DNA from: Gracilibacillus oryzae
GTDB lineage: Bacteria; Bacillota; Bacilli; Bacillales; Amphibacillaceae
DNA: 64,000 bases
Reading direction: 5' to 3'
Assembly: GCF_009498735.1 (NCBI RefSeq)
Contig: NZ_ML762424.1
Coordinates: 149,184 to 213,183 of the forward strand
Part shown: positions 1 through 7,492 of the stretch, piece after piece
How the letters are laid out: each line of letters starts with the position of its first letter
Numbering within the stretch: position 1 is the first letter of the stretch
Made by a program: the position numbers and the translations under genes
The notes under the pieces: generated by a model
The model's input: only the letters and a program-made list of their open reading frames with translations
The model's database searches: none
What the model was told of the DNA's origin: nothing

Positions 1-2
1 AT

Positions 3-533
3 TGGAATGTAGAAGATGAAGCGAATAAAACGATGGTAGAATCAGTTAACAATAATGATGGCACCTACACAGCGGAAGTAACTTTTCAGCAACCTGGTAC
101 ATATGAAATATATGCACATACGACGGCAAGAGAACTGCACACAATTCCAAAAAAATCCATCACTGTAACTGGAGAGCCAACAGAAGAACATTCTCATCCA
201 TCACATGAGGATACAGAACACAGCCATCAACATCAGAATGAAAACTTCCATATGCAGTTTACAACAATAGAAACTGCAAAAGTGAACGAGGAGATTACAC
301 TGACTGTTTCTCCTATGTTAGATGAGCAGCCTCTGGAAAATGCCGAAGTTCGATATGAAATCATCCAGGACGGTGAAAAAGAACACAAATGGCTTGATGC
401 AACAGAGCAAGCAGGAGTCTATACAGCAACACATACATTTGCCAAGACTGGTTCAAGCACCGTTGTTATCCATGTAACAAATGACGAGGGCTTACATGAG
501 CATGAAGAACATAGCATTGAAGTGACGGAATAA
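3..533 (+). CDS. YtkA/FixH-like domain protein, 5' end outside window
   Basis: The frame is open to the left edge, so this is the C-terminal part of a longer protein. Two repeats of a beta-sandwich are visible, each ending in the pattern GTY/GVYTA...FxxxG...V, typical of the YtkA-like/FixH fold found in small lipoproteins linked to copper handling or cytochrome oxidase assembly. Between the repeats lies a linker with many histidines (HSHPSHEDTEHSHQHQ), suggesting metal binding. The ATG at 33 is probably internal, because the homologous fold starts upstream of it. Function is inferred from family resemblance only; the signal peptide or lipobox would be outside the window. Confidence 0.7.
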   Translation, partial: WNVEDEANKTMVESVNNNDGTYTAEVTFQQPGTYEIYAHTTARELHTIPKKSITVTGEPTEEHSHPSHEDTEHSHQHQNENFHMQFTTIETAKVNEEITLTVSPMLDEQPLENAEVRYEIIQDGEKEHKWLDATEQAGVYTATHTFAKTGSSTVVIHVTNDEGLHEHEEHSIEVTE

Positions 534-536
534 GAA

Positions 537-575
537 AAAGTGCGCGAAACTTATGCGCACTTTGCTTTTATTTAA
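537..575. terminator. Bidirectional intrinsic terminator
   Basis: Perfect 9-bp stem AAAGTGCGC / GCGCACTTT (537-545 with 555-563) followed by a T-rich run on the + strand and by TTTTTCTTATT on the - strand. It lies between two convergent genes and overlaps neither reading frame. Confidence 0.8.
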
Positions 576-891
576 TAAAATGGATCACTAAAGGCAATTT
601 GTATCTTTCGCCTTGGTATGCCTTTACTGCTCCAATAATTGTTAAGATAAGAGCAGCAATACCAACAACAAAAATTAATACAAATCCGATTAACACAAAC
701 ATAAGGATTGTACTTGCTATTGAATAAATAGTAAAAGATATTAAAAAGTTAAAGTATTCCTTACCATGAAAATCTACCAACTCTGAGTCATCTCGTTTCA
801 TCAACCATATGATTAAAGGTGCGATAATTGGAAAAAATAGACTCAGTAAATAAATCAACATGGAAAACAGTCTATCATCACTTTCGCGCAT
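568..891 (-). CDS. DUF4870 (Tic20-like) small membrane protein
   Basis: A 107-residue protein with three hydrophobic segments (about residues 9-30, 48-70 and 70-92) and the pattern 'LIIWLMKRDDSELVDFHGKEYFNF', abbreviated here as the conserved LIIWLxK...H.K...NF signature of DUF4870. These proteins are widespread, of unknown function, and share the Tic20-like fold. The ATG at 891 follows a strong ribosome binding site (GGGAGGGG). The gene is monocistronic, convergent with the YtkA-like gene. Family assignment is firm; role is unknown. Confidence 0.8.
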   Translation of the reverse strand: MRESDDRLFSMLIYLLSLFFPIIAPLIIWLMKRDDSELVDFHGKEYFNFLISFTIYSIASTILMFVLIGFVLIFVVGIAALILTIIGAVKAYQGERYKLPLVIHFIK

Positions 892-1074
892 ATTCTCCCC
901 TCCCTTCAGTCTCCTTGCATTTTACCATAATATATATGTCTTCAAAAAATGGTTAATACAGATACGTAAAGAATTAGCGAAAAGTTTCAACAAAGTATAT
1001 AATTATTATAAATTTTGCAATTCTGATAAGATAACTTTACTAAGGTTAATATTAAAATAATTGGGGCGAACGTT

Positions 1075-2379
1075 ATGACACAATTCTACGATCTGATAGG
1101 TATTGGAATCGGACCATACAATCTTGGTCTTGCCGCACTAACGGAGGAACAGGGAAATTTAGACACGATATTTTTTGATCAAGAGGGCGAATTTGCCTGG
1201 CATCCGGGTATGCTGATAAGCGGAACAGACCTTCAAGTTTCTTTTCTCGCTGATTTAGTAACATTTGCAAACCCTAAAAGTAAATATACGTTTTTAAATT
1301 ACTTACATGCACATAATCGTTTATATAAATTCTTTTTCTTTCATAAATTTGAAATGCCGCGAGCAGAGTATGCTGCCTATCTGAAATGGGCAGCAGATCA
1401 ATTGCCAAGCTGTCATTTTCAATCAGAAGTAATGGATGTGATCGACCACCATGATCACTATGAAGTTGTTGTCAACCATTGGGGATTAAATGAGCAGAAA
1501 TCTTATTTTACAAAACATATCGCAATGGGTACAGGCCAAACGCCGATTATGCCAGTTGATACTGGTAATAACGTGGAAATTGAAGATGTTTTTCACTCAA
1601 GCCAGTACATTTATCATAAAACACACACACTGAAAGCGAACAACATAACGGTAGTTGGATCTGGACAAAGTGCTTCAGAGATTTTCTATGATTTATTAAA
1701 ATTACAGGAACATTATACTTTTCATTTAACTTGGTACACACGCTCACCCGGGTTCCTGCAATTGGATAACTCCAAATTAGGACAGGAAGTATTTTCACCA
1801 GACTATGTTGATTATTTTCATCAGTTAGATTTCCAGTCAAGAGTTGGTTCGCTTGATCATCTTGGTCAGCTTCGCAAAGGAATAGACGGGGAAACATTGC
1901 ATAGTATTCATGAATTGTTATATCACCGTTCTGTAAATAATGAGCAATTGCCTGTTACGATACAGCCATTAACGGAAATTAATGCTGTCAGGAAAGATAA
2001 AGATACTTTAACTGTCAGTGCTCAACAATGGCAGAAAGAAGATTCTTTCACGTTCACAACGGATAAGCTGATTATGGCAACAGGTTATAAACCAAATATA
2101 CCAGAATGGTTTTATAAGCGTTTTGAGAAAAAAATAGTATGGGAAGATGAAAAAAGATTTCAAGTTGATAAAAATTTTAAACTTGTCTTTGCTGAAACTA
2201 ATCGCTCCCATCATTTCTACACACTGACAAATTTAGATCATTCTCACGGTACCGGTTCAACTAATTTAGGGTTGGCTGTGGATCGCAATATTCGCATCAT
2301 TAATGAAATTGCAGGTGAAGAAGTGTATAAGCAGCAAAAGGAGACAATTTTCTCTCAGTTTATACCGAAGGATAACTAA
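1075..2379 (+). CDS. L-lysine N6-monooxygenase (IucD/PvdA/SidA family)
   Basis: A 434-residue flavin N-hydroxylating monooxygenase. It shows the N-terminal FAD Rossmann motif GIGIGPYNLG (residues 9-18), the NADPH motif VVGSGQSASE (about 193-202), the ATGYKPN motif (about 336) and the C-terminal TNLDHSHGTG...L substrate/flavin region, matching lysine/ornithine N-hydroxylases that start hydroxamate siderophore synthesis. The usual partners (IucA/IucC-type NIS synthetases, acyltransferase, transporter) are absent nearby, so it is an orphan here. The product could be N6-hydroxylysine for a pathway encoded elsewhere. No convincing Fur box was found; GATAAGATAACTT at about 1025 is only weakly similar. 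Flanked by its own terminator. Confidence 0.85.
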   Translation: MTQFYDLIGIGIGPYNLGLAALTEEQGNLDTIFFDQEGEFAWHPGMLISGTDLQVSFLADLVTFANPKSKYTFLNYLHAHNRLYKFFFFHKFEMPRAEYAAYLKWAADQLPSCHFQSEVMDVIDHHDHYEVVVNHWGLNEQKSYFTKHIAMGTGQTPIMPVDTGNNVEIEDVFHSSQYIYHKTHTLKANNITVVGSGQSASEIFYDLLKLQEHYTFHLTWYTRSPGFLQLDNSKLGQEVFSPDYVDYFHQLDFQSRVGSLDHLGQLRKGIDGETLHSIHELLYHRSVNNEQLPVTIQPLTEINAVRKDKDTLTVSAQQWQKEDSFTFTTDKLIMATGYKPNIPEWFYKRFEKKIVWEDEKRFQVDKNFKLVFAETNRSHHFYTLTNLDHSHGTGSTNLGLAVDRNIRIINEIAGEEVYKQQKETIFSQFIPKDN

Positions 2380-2383
2380 AGAG

Positions 2384-2420
2384 AACTGCAAGCATTTCGA
2401 GAGTGCTTGCAGTTTTAAAA
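2384..2420 (+). terminator. Intrinsic terminator after the monooxygenase gene
   Basis: Perfect 11-bp stem AACTGCAAGCA / TGCTTGCAGTT (2384-2394 with 2404-2414) followed by TTAAAATT. It lies directly after the stop codon at 2379 and just before the convergent queE end. Confidence 0.8.
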
Positions 2421-2424
2421 TTAT

Positions 2425-3144
2425 CTAAACTCCTCGTTTATTTCCCCATACAAGTGCATGAACCTGAGGCAGAACGCGTACATGGTTTAATGCTTCTGAT
2501 GCCATTACTTTCTCTATTAACCATTGATATCTCTTCAACAATGTTAAGGCTAATTGATCAGGTTGGTCCTCTTGTAAATCTTCATTCCCTACTTGGATAA
2601 AGAATGGAGTGTCAGGATAGCGTTGATGGACCTTTTCTGCATATTTCATATCCTTTTCATCAAATACAACAACTTTTAAACTAATGTGATTCTTTTGTAA
2701 ACGCGCAATAATACTGTCCAGCATATCCCAGTTTGTATTCATTTGAGAGCTTGGTGGCTTAGGGGATATTGTAAGATCATCAATCTTCACAAACCAGTCC
2801 TGCCAGCGGCTCCCCTGCGTTTCCAAGGCGACTTCCATATCTTGAGAATGCAAAAGATCAATCAATTCTCCAATTGATGCTAATAATGCAGGATTCCCTC
2901 CAGATATTGTTACATGATCAAAATTCTCTCCACCGATAGTTTTCAGTTCAGTTAATACCGCTTCACTTTCCATCATGCGAATTTCCTCTTTTGCACTTCC
3001 ATCCCATGTAAAGGCTGAATCACACCATGCACAGCTATAATCACAACCAGCCGTCCGTACAAACATTGTTTTTCTGCCCAAAACCATTCCTTCACCTTGA
3101 ATTGTAGGGCCAAAAATCTCCAAGACAGGAATTTTCCTATTCAC
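2425..3144 (-). CDS. queE: 7-carboxy-7-deazaguanine synthase (QueE)
   Basis: Radical SAM enzyme that ring-contracts 6-carboxytetrahydropterin to 7-carboxy-7-deazaguanine in preQ0/queuosine synthesis. The N-terminus has IFGPTIQGEG, and the cluster motif CxxxCxxC is C34-DYS-C38-AW-C41. At 239 residues the size is that of Bacillus QueE. The start is GTG at 3144 inside the end of queD (8-nt overlap), with GGGAG about 10 nt upstream. It is the last gene of the queC-queD-queE operon, read from the preQ1-controlled promoter upstream of queC. Assignment is secure from motifs and operon context. Confidence 0.95.
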   Translation of the reverse strand: MNRKIPVLEIFGPTIQGEGMVLGRKTMFVRTAGCDYSCAWCDSAFTWDGSAKEEIRMMESEAVLTELKTIGGENFDHVTISGGNPALLASIGELIDLLHSQDMEVALETQGSRWQDWFVKIDDLTISPKPPSSQMNTNWDMLDSIIARLQKNHISLKVVVFDEKDMKYAEKVHQRYPDTPFFIQVGNEDLQEDQPDQLALTLLKRYQWLIEKVMASEALNHVRVLPQVHALVWGNKRGV

Positions 3145-3604
3145 TTATCATCCACTCCCGCCTTGCCTCTGCATAGCTTGTCGGTGTCTCATATAATGTA
3201 ACAAACTCGACACGGCATTTATTCGGAGCTAGTTGTAATGCAGTTTCCATCTTTTCAAAAATCCATACAACCATATTCTCAGCTGTTGTATTCATTTTTG
3301 GTAATGTTTCATTTAGATAACGATGGTCAAGGAAGACTTCTATCTGTTCCTTCCATAGTTTCTTTATGTCACCAAAGTCAATTACAATCCCAATTTCATT
3401 AACATAGCCGCTGATCCCAAAGATTACTTTATATGTATGTCCATGCAGATTTTTACACTTGCCATCATAGCAATGCAGGTGGTGAGCCGCATCAAAGGTA
3501 AATTCCTTGCTGACTAAGGCACGTTTTTTGTGATATTTCAACTCGTTTTTTTTGATATCCTGATCGATTTTCTGTAATTTGTCTACAATATGAAAACCGT
3601 ACAT
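3137..3604 (-). CDS. queD: 6-carboxy-5,6,7,8-tetrahydropterin synthase (QueD)
   Basis: A 155-residue member of the 6-pyruvoyl-tetrahydropterin synthase family that converts 7,8-dihydroneopterin triphosphate to 6-carboxytetrahydropterin. Zinc-binding histidines are seen in FDAAHH (H41) and in CKNLHGH (H54, H56); C50 of the same motif is the expected catalytic cysteine. Residues 1-30 form a charged extension ahead of the conserved core. ATG at 3604 is preceded by AGGGGGA at 7-nt spacing. It starts 12 nt after queC and overlaps queE by 8 nt, so the three genes are probably translationally linked. Confidence 0.95.
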   Translation of the reverse strand: MYGFHIVDKLQKIDQDIKKNELKYHKKRALVSKEFTFDAAHHLHCYDGKCKNLHGHTYKVIFGISGYVNEIGIVIDFGDIKKLWKEQIEVFLDHRYLNETLPKMNTTAENMVVWIFEKMETALQLAPNKCRVEFVTLYETPTSYAEARREWMISE

Positions 3605-3616
3605 TCATACATCCCC

Positions 3617-4270
3617 CTATCTTGTCCCCATATATTTCTCTAACCCTTTTTGTCTCAGCACACATGCCGGACATTCGCCGCATCCACTTCCACGCAGACC
3701 ATTATAGCAGGTTAACGTTTTTTCCTTTACATATTCGAAAACACCAAGATTATCAGCTAACTCCCATGTCTGTGCTTTGTCTAACCACATTAATGGAGTG
3801 TGAATAACAAAGTCATCATCCATAGATAAATTTAAGGTAACATTAAGCGATTTGATAAAAATATCCCGGCAGTCCGGATAACCGCTGAAATCAGTCTCAC
3901 ATACTCCTGTAATAATATGTTTGGCATCAATTTGTTTTGCCAGAATAGCTGCAAATGACAAGAATAATAGATTACGACCCGGGACAAAAGTTGATGGAAG
4001 CTCATCATCTTCACCATGTTCCACATCAATTTCCTGTCTTGTCAGTGCATTGGGAGCTAACTGGTTTAATAGAGACATATCGAGAATATGATGCTTTAAC
4101 CCTTGCTGTTTGGCAATTTCCTTTGCAACATCTATTTCTTGATGATGACGTTGATTATAATCAAAAGTTACTAACTCAACATGATCAAATCTGTCTAATG
4201 CCCAGAATAAACAAGTAGTACTATCCTGTCCCCCGCTGAATACCACAACTGCCCGATTATTTTTCTTCAT
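3617..4270 (-). CDS. queC: 7-cyano-7-deazaguanine synthase (QueC)
   Basis: ATP-dependent enzyme that turns 7-carboxy-7-deazaguanine into preQ0. The PP-loop SGGQDS is at residues 12-17, and four zinc cysteines lie near the C-terminus (C188, C197, C200, C203). The frame is open to an ATG at 4288, but the ATG at 4270 is chosen because AAGGGG sits 8 nt upstream of it and the resulting 217 residues fit the family length. First gene of the operon, downstream of a preQ1-I aptamer and attenuator, so synthesis of the precursor is expected to be shut off by preQ1. A queF gene for the next step is not in the window. Confidence 0.95.
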   Translation of the reverse strand: MKKNNRAVVVFSGGQDSTTCLFWALDRFDHVELVTFDYNQRHHQEIDVAKEIAKQQGLKHHILDMSLLNQLAPNALTRQEIDVEHGEDDELPSTFVPGRNLLFLSFAAILAKQIDAKHIITGVCETDFSGYPDCRDIFIKSLNVTLNLSMDDDFVIHTPLMWLDKAQTWELADNLGVFEYVKEKTLTCYNGLRGSGCGECPACVLRQKGLEKYMGTR

Positions 4271-4317
4271 AAAAAAATCCCCTTTCATATTGAAAAGAGG
4301 TTGGATTACACCCGATC

Positions 4318-4354
4318 AAAAAAAAAAAATCATACCTAAGGTAGAGGTACGATT
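4318..4354 (-). terminator. preQ1-controlled attenuator hairpin
   Basis: On the - strand AATCGTACCT (4354-4345) pairs with AGGTATGATT (4337-4328), with one G-U, and is followed by about twelve T. The aptamer's 3' tail CTAAGG is complementary to CCTTAG in the hairpin loop/arm (4341-4336), giving a mutually exclusive antiterminator pairing. Expected logic: ligand holds the tail in the pseudoknot and the terminator forms. Confidence 0.85.
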
Positions 4355-4356
4355 AT

Positions 4357-4392
4357 CCTTAGTTTTTTATAGAGGGTGCAGCTAGAACCTCT
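4357..4392 (-). ncRNA. preQ1 riboswitch, class I aptamer
   Basis: Read on the - strand, AGAGGTTCTAGC (4392-4381), TGCACCCTCTATAAAAAA and the tail CTAAGG (ending 4357) match the class I preQ1 aptamer almost base for base: P1 AGAGG/CCTCT, the C-rich loop and the A-rich tail ending in the pseudoknot strand. It lies about 90 nt upstream of queC. Known function of the family: it senses preQ1 and controls queuosine genes. Confidence 0.96.
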
Positions 4393-4435
4393 CCTGCAAG
4401 ATTTGCAGACTTTTATTTAATTTCATACAAGTAAT

Positions 4436-4464
4436 ATTATAGCACAACAAGGCTGATTCAGAAA
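4436..4464 (-). promoter_or_regulatory. SigA-type promoter of the que operon
   Basis: An extended -10, TGCTATAAT (TATAAT at 4441-4436), with a poor -35 (TTTCTG at 4464-4459, 17-bp spacing). The predicted start of transcription is about 35 nt upstream of the riboswitch aptamer. Confidence 0.65.
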
Positions 4465-4494
4465 CCCGATATCAGTCCAGTAATAAGGTATTAT

Positions 4495-4920
4495 CTATTT
4501 CGCTGCATCTGCTGATACTTGCCATGATATGCCGAATTTATCTGTAACACTCCCATATGCCGGGCTCCAAAACGTTTCCTGGATTGGCATACTAACGTTA
4601 CCGCCATCACTTAACTGGTCAAATATCTGTTTGGTCTGTTCCACATCATCCAGAATCAAGGCAATCGATGTTTGCATTCCGAGCTGTAATGGCTGTCCAG
4701 GAAAAGTATCTGATAACATCAAATCAACTTCTCCAATTTTTAGATGAGCGTTCAAAACACGATTTTCCGCATCTTCGGGAATGGGCATGTCAGGATTAGG
4801 CGGCATTTGACCAAATGTTTGAATATTCAGAACTTTTGCATTCAGGACTTTTTCATAGAAATGGATGGCTTCTTGAGCATTACCGTCCATTGCTAAATAT
4901 GGATACATATTTGTAATCAT
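4495..4920 (-). CDS. VOC-superfamily (PhnB/glyoxalase-like) protein
   Basis: A 141-residue protein of the PhnB-like branch of the vicinal oxygen chelate superfamily. It has the paired beta-alpha-beta-beta-beta pattern: MYPYLAMDGNAQEAIHFYE near the start, then a second half ending ETFWSPAYGSVTDKFGISW, with the W.P.YG...D.FG.xW signature. Most such proteins have no known substrate; some are fosfomycin/bleomycin resistance-like, but the residues do not identify this one as such. The open frame extends to a TTG at 4941, but GGAAGGGAG ahead of the ATG at 4920 shows where translation starts. Monocistronic. Confidence 0.8.
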   Translation of the reverse strand: MITNMYPYLAMDGNAQEAIHFYEKVLNAKVLNIQTFGQMPPNPDMPIPEDAENRVLNAHLKIGEVDLMLSDTFPGQPLQLGMQTSIALILDDVEQTKQIFDQLSDGGNVSMPIQETFWSPAYGSVTDKFGISWQVSADAAK

Positions 4921-5029
4921 TTTGTTCAGGCTCCCTTCCAATATCTTTAATAATTCTATTTTACACGAATAGGGAGAAAATAAAATTAATTATTATAAAT
5001 TTTTTTGACCGTCTGAAATCTCCCCGCTG

Positions 5030-5719
5030 TCAAACTCGTACTTTATTAAATTTGTTCCCATAATAAACGGAGAAGCCAATAATTACTGGTGTTAACAAAA
5101 TGGTGGGTGTAAACCAAAGAATTACGCTGACAGAGTCAATATTCAACAACCTTGGTGCACCGAACACAAGAAAAGCTGTTATTGTTGAAATAGAACAACT
5201 GAGCATCCCGATTAAATGCTCAATATACCAATGGCCCTTTATTGCCGGCTTTCGCAGCCAGTAAATTAGTTGACTTCCTGATAGAAACAGACCAACAAGC
5301 GGAAAATAAGAAAGTAACGACATGTTGATTATAAAACCATAGACACTTATGCCAATAGAACTAAGGAATAGCAGAACTGGAAACCCTAATACATCTAGCC
5401 GAACATTCCTTGTTGTTCTCCTCTTATAGCGTAACACTCTTAAGCCATACCATACCGTTGCTGAACTCAAAACCGCAATATAAACTAAAAACCAGGAAAA
5501 AGAAATAACTCCTGTATCACTACTTTTATCAATGAAAATTCGAAAAAATCCCATATAAAACGCGGAGATCGCTACAATTGCCATGGAATAAACATAAAGC
5601 CAGCCAATCCTCTTATGCAGAGGGCCGCCTTTTTTAACAATGACCGTTATCCAGAAAATAACCAATGCTGTAAAACCTGCAATAATGTGTGCAATACGAA
5701 AGAAATCAAACAGGACCAT
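5030..5719 (-). CDS. DUF2306-family membrane protein
   Basis: A 229-residue protein with about seven hydrophobic helices. The N-terminal FFRIAHIIAGF...HKRIGWLYVYSM pattern with two conserved histidines is typical of DUF2306 proteins (haem- or redox-like membrane proteins of unknown function). The ATG at 5719 lies inside the 3' end of the upstream SDR gene (14-nt overlap), so the two are co-transcribed and probably translationally coupled. Expected to share the TetR control described for that gene. Confidence 0.75.
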   Translation of the reverse strand: MVLFDFFRIAHIIAGFTALVIFWITVIVKKGGPLHKRIGWLYVYSMAIVAISAFYMGFFRIFIDKSSDTGVISFSWFLVYIAVLSSATVWYGLRVLRYKRRTTRNVRLDVLGFPVLLFLSSIGISVYGFIINMSLLSYFPLVGLFLSGSQLIYWLRKPAIKGHWYIEHLIGMLSCSISTITAFLVFGAPRLLNIDSVSVILWFTPTILLTPVIIGFSVYYGNKFNKVRV

Positions 5720-6668
5720 TTACTGTCTCCTCCTGTTCTCTAGTTTCCGCTAAACTTCTCAAAGTTTCTTTTAGTCCTTCTTCATAGGATGTTTTCGGTA
5801 TTGGACCAATCTCCCGTTCATATAATTCTCCATCTAACACGACAGGCTCTTTGGTCAAATAAAACATTTCCACAACTTCTCTCATATTTTTGTCAAACAA
5901 GCCAAGCAGCTGGATCATCAATTTATTCACAATCACTGGTTTTCCATTTTGGTTTGTTAGTTTGTCTGTAATCTCAAAAATTTGTTTACCTGAAATCACG
6001 TCTGTTGCAGGTATGTTCCAGTTCCGTCCGTATGCAGTCTCATGAATTGCTAAATTAACCAATGCTTTTGCCCCATCTGGAGTATAAATATATTCACGCA
6101 AAATGTTCGGATCTCCTACAAACATCGAACGCTTCTTTTCCGCTACAGATTGGAGATAATAATTCAGTATCGCATTTCCGGCATGAGGGCCGTAGAAATC
6201 CGGAAAATGTGCAATAACATAGGAAACACCAGAATCTTTCACCATTTGCTCAAGTTCCAGCCTAATTTGCCCTTTTCTTGTATGAGCTTGCTTAGGCTGG
6301 TCTTCCTTTATTTTCTTTCCACTATTTTTTCCATATCCATATATGTTATCAACGATGGCAAGCCTGGTCTTATGTTTTTTGGCTGCATTCAATGTATGCT
6401 GCATTATTTTAGGCAGTTTTTCTGCCCATTCTGCATATGGCACATTGACACTGTGAATGATAAGATCCGTACCTTCCGCTGCCTTGATGACTTCCATTCC
6501 ATTCAGCATATCGCCAGCAACAATATTCACTAAACTGTTGTTTCCGTATAATTGATACAGCTTTGCTTTCGTTCTGGCAAAAGCAACTACTTCCATTTCT
6601 CTGCTTGTTAATTCATTGACAATTGCACTACCCATCCCGCCACTTGCTCCTAATACTAATACTTTCAT
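5706..6668 (-). CDS. Extended-SDR NAD(P)-dependent epimerase/dehydratase
   Basis: A 320-residue NAD(P)-binding protein with the N-terminal Rossmann motif GASGGMG (residues 7-13), a NIYGYGK segment carrying the likely catalytic tyrosine, and FYGPHAGN further on, as in extended or atypical SDRs (nucleoside-sugar epimerase-like). The substrate cannot be read from the sequence. ATG at 6668 follows GGAGGG. It is the first gene of a two-gene unit with the DUF2306 protein. A 15-bp dyad just upstream of its ribosome binding site matches one upstream of the neighbouring tetR, so repression by that regulator is likely. Confidence 0.8.
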   Translation of the reverse strand: MKVLVLGASGGMGSAIVNELTSREMEVVAFARTKAKLYQLYGNNSLVNIVAGDMLNGMEVIKAAEGTDLIIHSVNVPYAEWAEKLPKIMQHTLNAAKKHKTRLAIVDNIYGYGKNSGKKIKEDQPKQAHTRKGQIRLELEQMVKDSGVSYVIAHFPDFYGPHAGNAILNYYLQSVAEKKRSMFVGDPNILREYIYTPDGAKALVNLAIHETAYGRNWNIPATDVISGKQIFEITDKLTNQNGKPVIVNKLMIQLLGLFDKNMREVVEMFYLTKEPVVLDGELYEREIGPIPKTSYEEGLKETLRSLAETREQEETVNGPV

Positions 6669-6686
6669 AAAAATACCCTCCTTTAT

Positions 6687-6701
6687 TTGACCATCGGTTA
6701 A
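6687..6701. promoter_or_regulatory. Candidate TetR operator, SDR promoter
   Basis: TTGACCATCGGTTAA, an imperfect dyad (TTGACC / GGTTAA). It ends 5 bp from the SDR ribosome binding site. Its reverse complement matches 12 of 15 positions of the site at 7311-7325 upstream of tetR. Confidence 0.6.
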
Positions 6702-6717
6702 TTAATGGGCAAAAAAA

Positions 6718-7293
6718 TTAATCTTTTGTAATTGACCGCAAAATTAAATCAACGTGGATATCCGCCATGCTTTTGATATTTTCAAATGATTGATCTGTCC
6801 GGCAATATTGGGCAACAAACCCATGTAACATAAGAAATACTGACCATATAACGGGTACGGGTAACTGATTATTTGTAAACTCTGCAATTTTGGCTGCGAA
6901 CTTTTGATAACTTTTGATCGGGCTTTCCATATCATAACTGTTAATTTCCTTATCTCTGATCAGAAACATTACTTCGTAGTGATTCTTGTAAGTAACACCA
7001 AACTGAATATAACCTAACAATAATTCACGTAATTTTTCTTTGTTACTTAGCTCCAGCTGATCTAATTTATCAATTTCTTTATTTATCATGGCAAAATCCT
7101 GATCCACCATTGCTGTAAACAGATCTGCTTTACTCGTAAAATGATAATAAATTGCACCATGACTGTACCCTAAGCTTTTGGCTATTTTCCTCATGGAAAC
7201 ATTCTGATATCCTTCTTCTACGAACAGTTCATGTGCCACATCGATAATCATTTGCTGTGTTAGTTCCTTTTCAACTGCTCTTCTTGCTGCCAT
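6718..7293 (-). CDS. TetR/AcrR-family transcriptional regulator
   Basis: A 191-residue repressor with an N-terminal TetR helix-turn-helix (VSMRKIAKSLGYSHGAIYYHF region, residues about 37-57, followed by KADLF) and a helical ligand-binding part resembling the WHG-type C-terminal domain. ATG at 7293 is preferred over 7299 because AAAGGAG then sits 7 nt upstream. It precedes the SDR-DUF2306 pair by about 50 bp in the same direction, and both promoters carry the same 15-bp dyad, indicating autoregulation and control of the pair. The inducer is unknown. Confidence 0.85.
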   Translation of the reverse strand: MAARRAVEKELTQQMIIDVAHELFVEEGYQNVSMRKIAKSLGYSHGAIYYHFTSKADLFTAMVDQDFAMINKEIDKLDQLELSNKEKLRELLLGYIQFGVTYKNHYEVMFLIRDKEINSYDMESPIKSYQKFAAKIAEFTNNQLPVPVIWSVFLMLHGFVAQYCRTDQSFENIKSMADIHVDLILRSITKD

Positions 7294-7310
7294 CTTCATT
7301 CTCCTTTTTA

Positions 7311-7325
7311 TTAACCACTGTTCAA
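7311..7325. promoter_or_regulatory. Candidate TetR operator, autoregulatory
   Basis: TTAACCACTGTTCAA immediately upstream of the tetR ribosome binding site. It corresponds to the site in front of the SDR gene with the same distance to the ribosome binding site (4-5 bp). Confidence 0.6.
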
Positions 7326-7364
7326 TTAAATCATAAAAGACACTGGAAAAATTGTCAAGATTTT

Positions 7365-7416
7365 TAAAGAAAAAAAGACAGTCTGCATTTTTTATAGAAA
7401 AAGTGCAGGCTGTCTT
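7365..7416 (-). terminator. Intrinsic terminator after the response-regulator gene
   Basis: Stem AGACAGTCTGCA / TGCAGGCTGTCT (7376-7387 with 7404-7415, one G-U) followed on the - strand by seven T. It lies about 80 bp beyond the stop codon at 7493. Confidence 0.8.
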
Positions 7417-7492
7417 TCCTGTTAAATATAACTTATTGTCATTAGTTTAGAAAAGCTAAAGCAGTAACAAAGAAAAAAGCTCTTTATCCTGA

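Noticed and set aside
860..1060. 66-residue ORF on the + strand upstream of the monooxygenase
   Set aside because: It starts inside the DUF4870 gene on the opposite strand and runs through AT-rich promoter DNA; no ribosome binding site.
1000..1060. Fur box upstream of the lysine N6-hydroxylase
   Set aside because: GATAAGATAACTT resembles half of a Fur site, but the second half lacks the inverted ATTATC, so no convincing 7-1-7 dyad.
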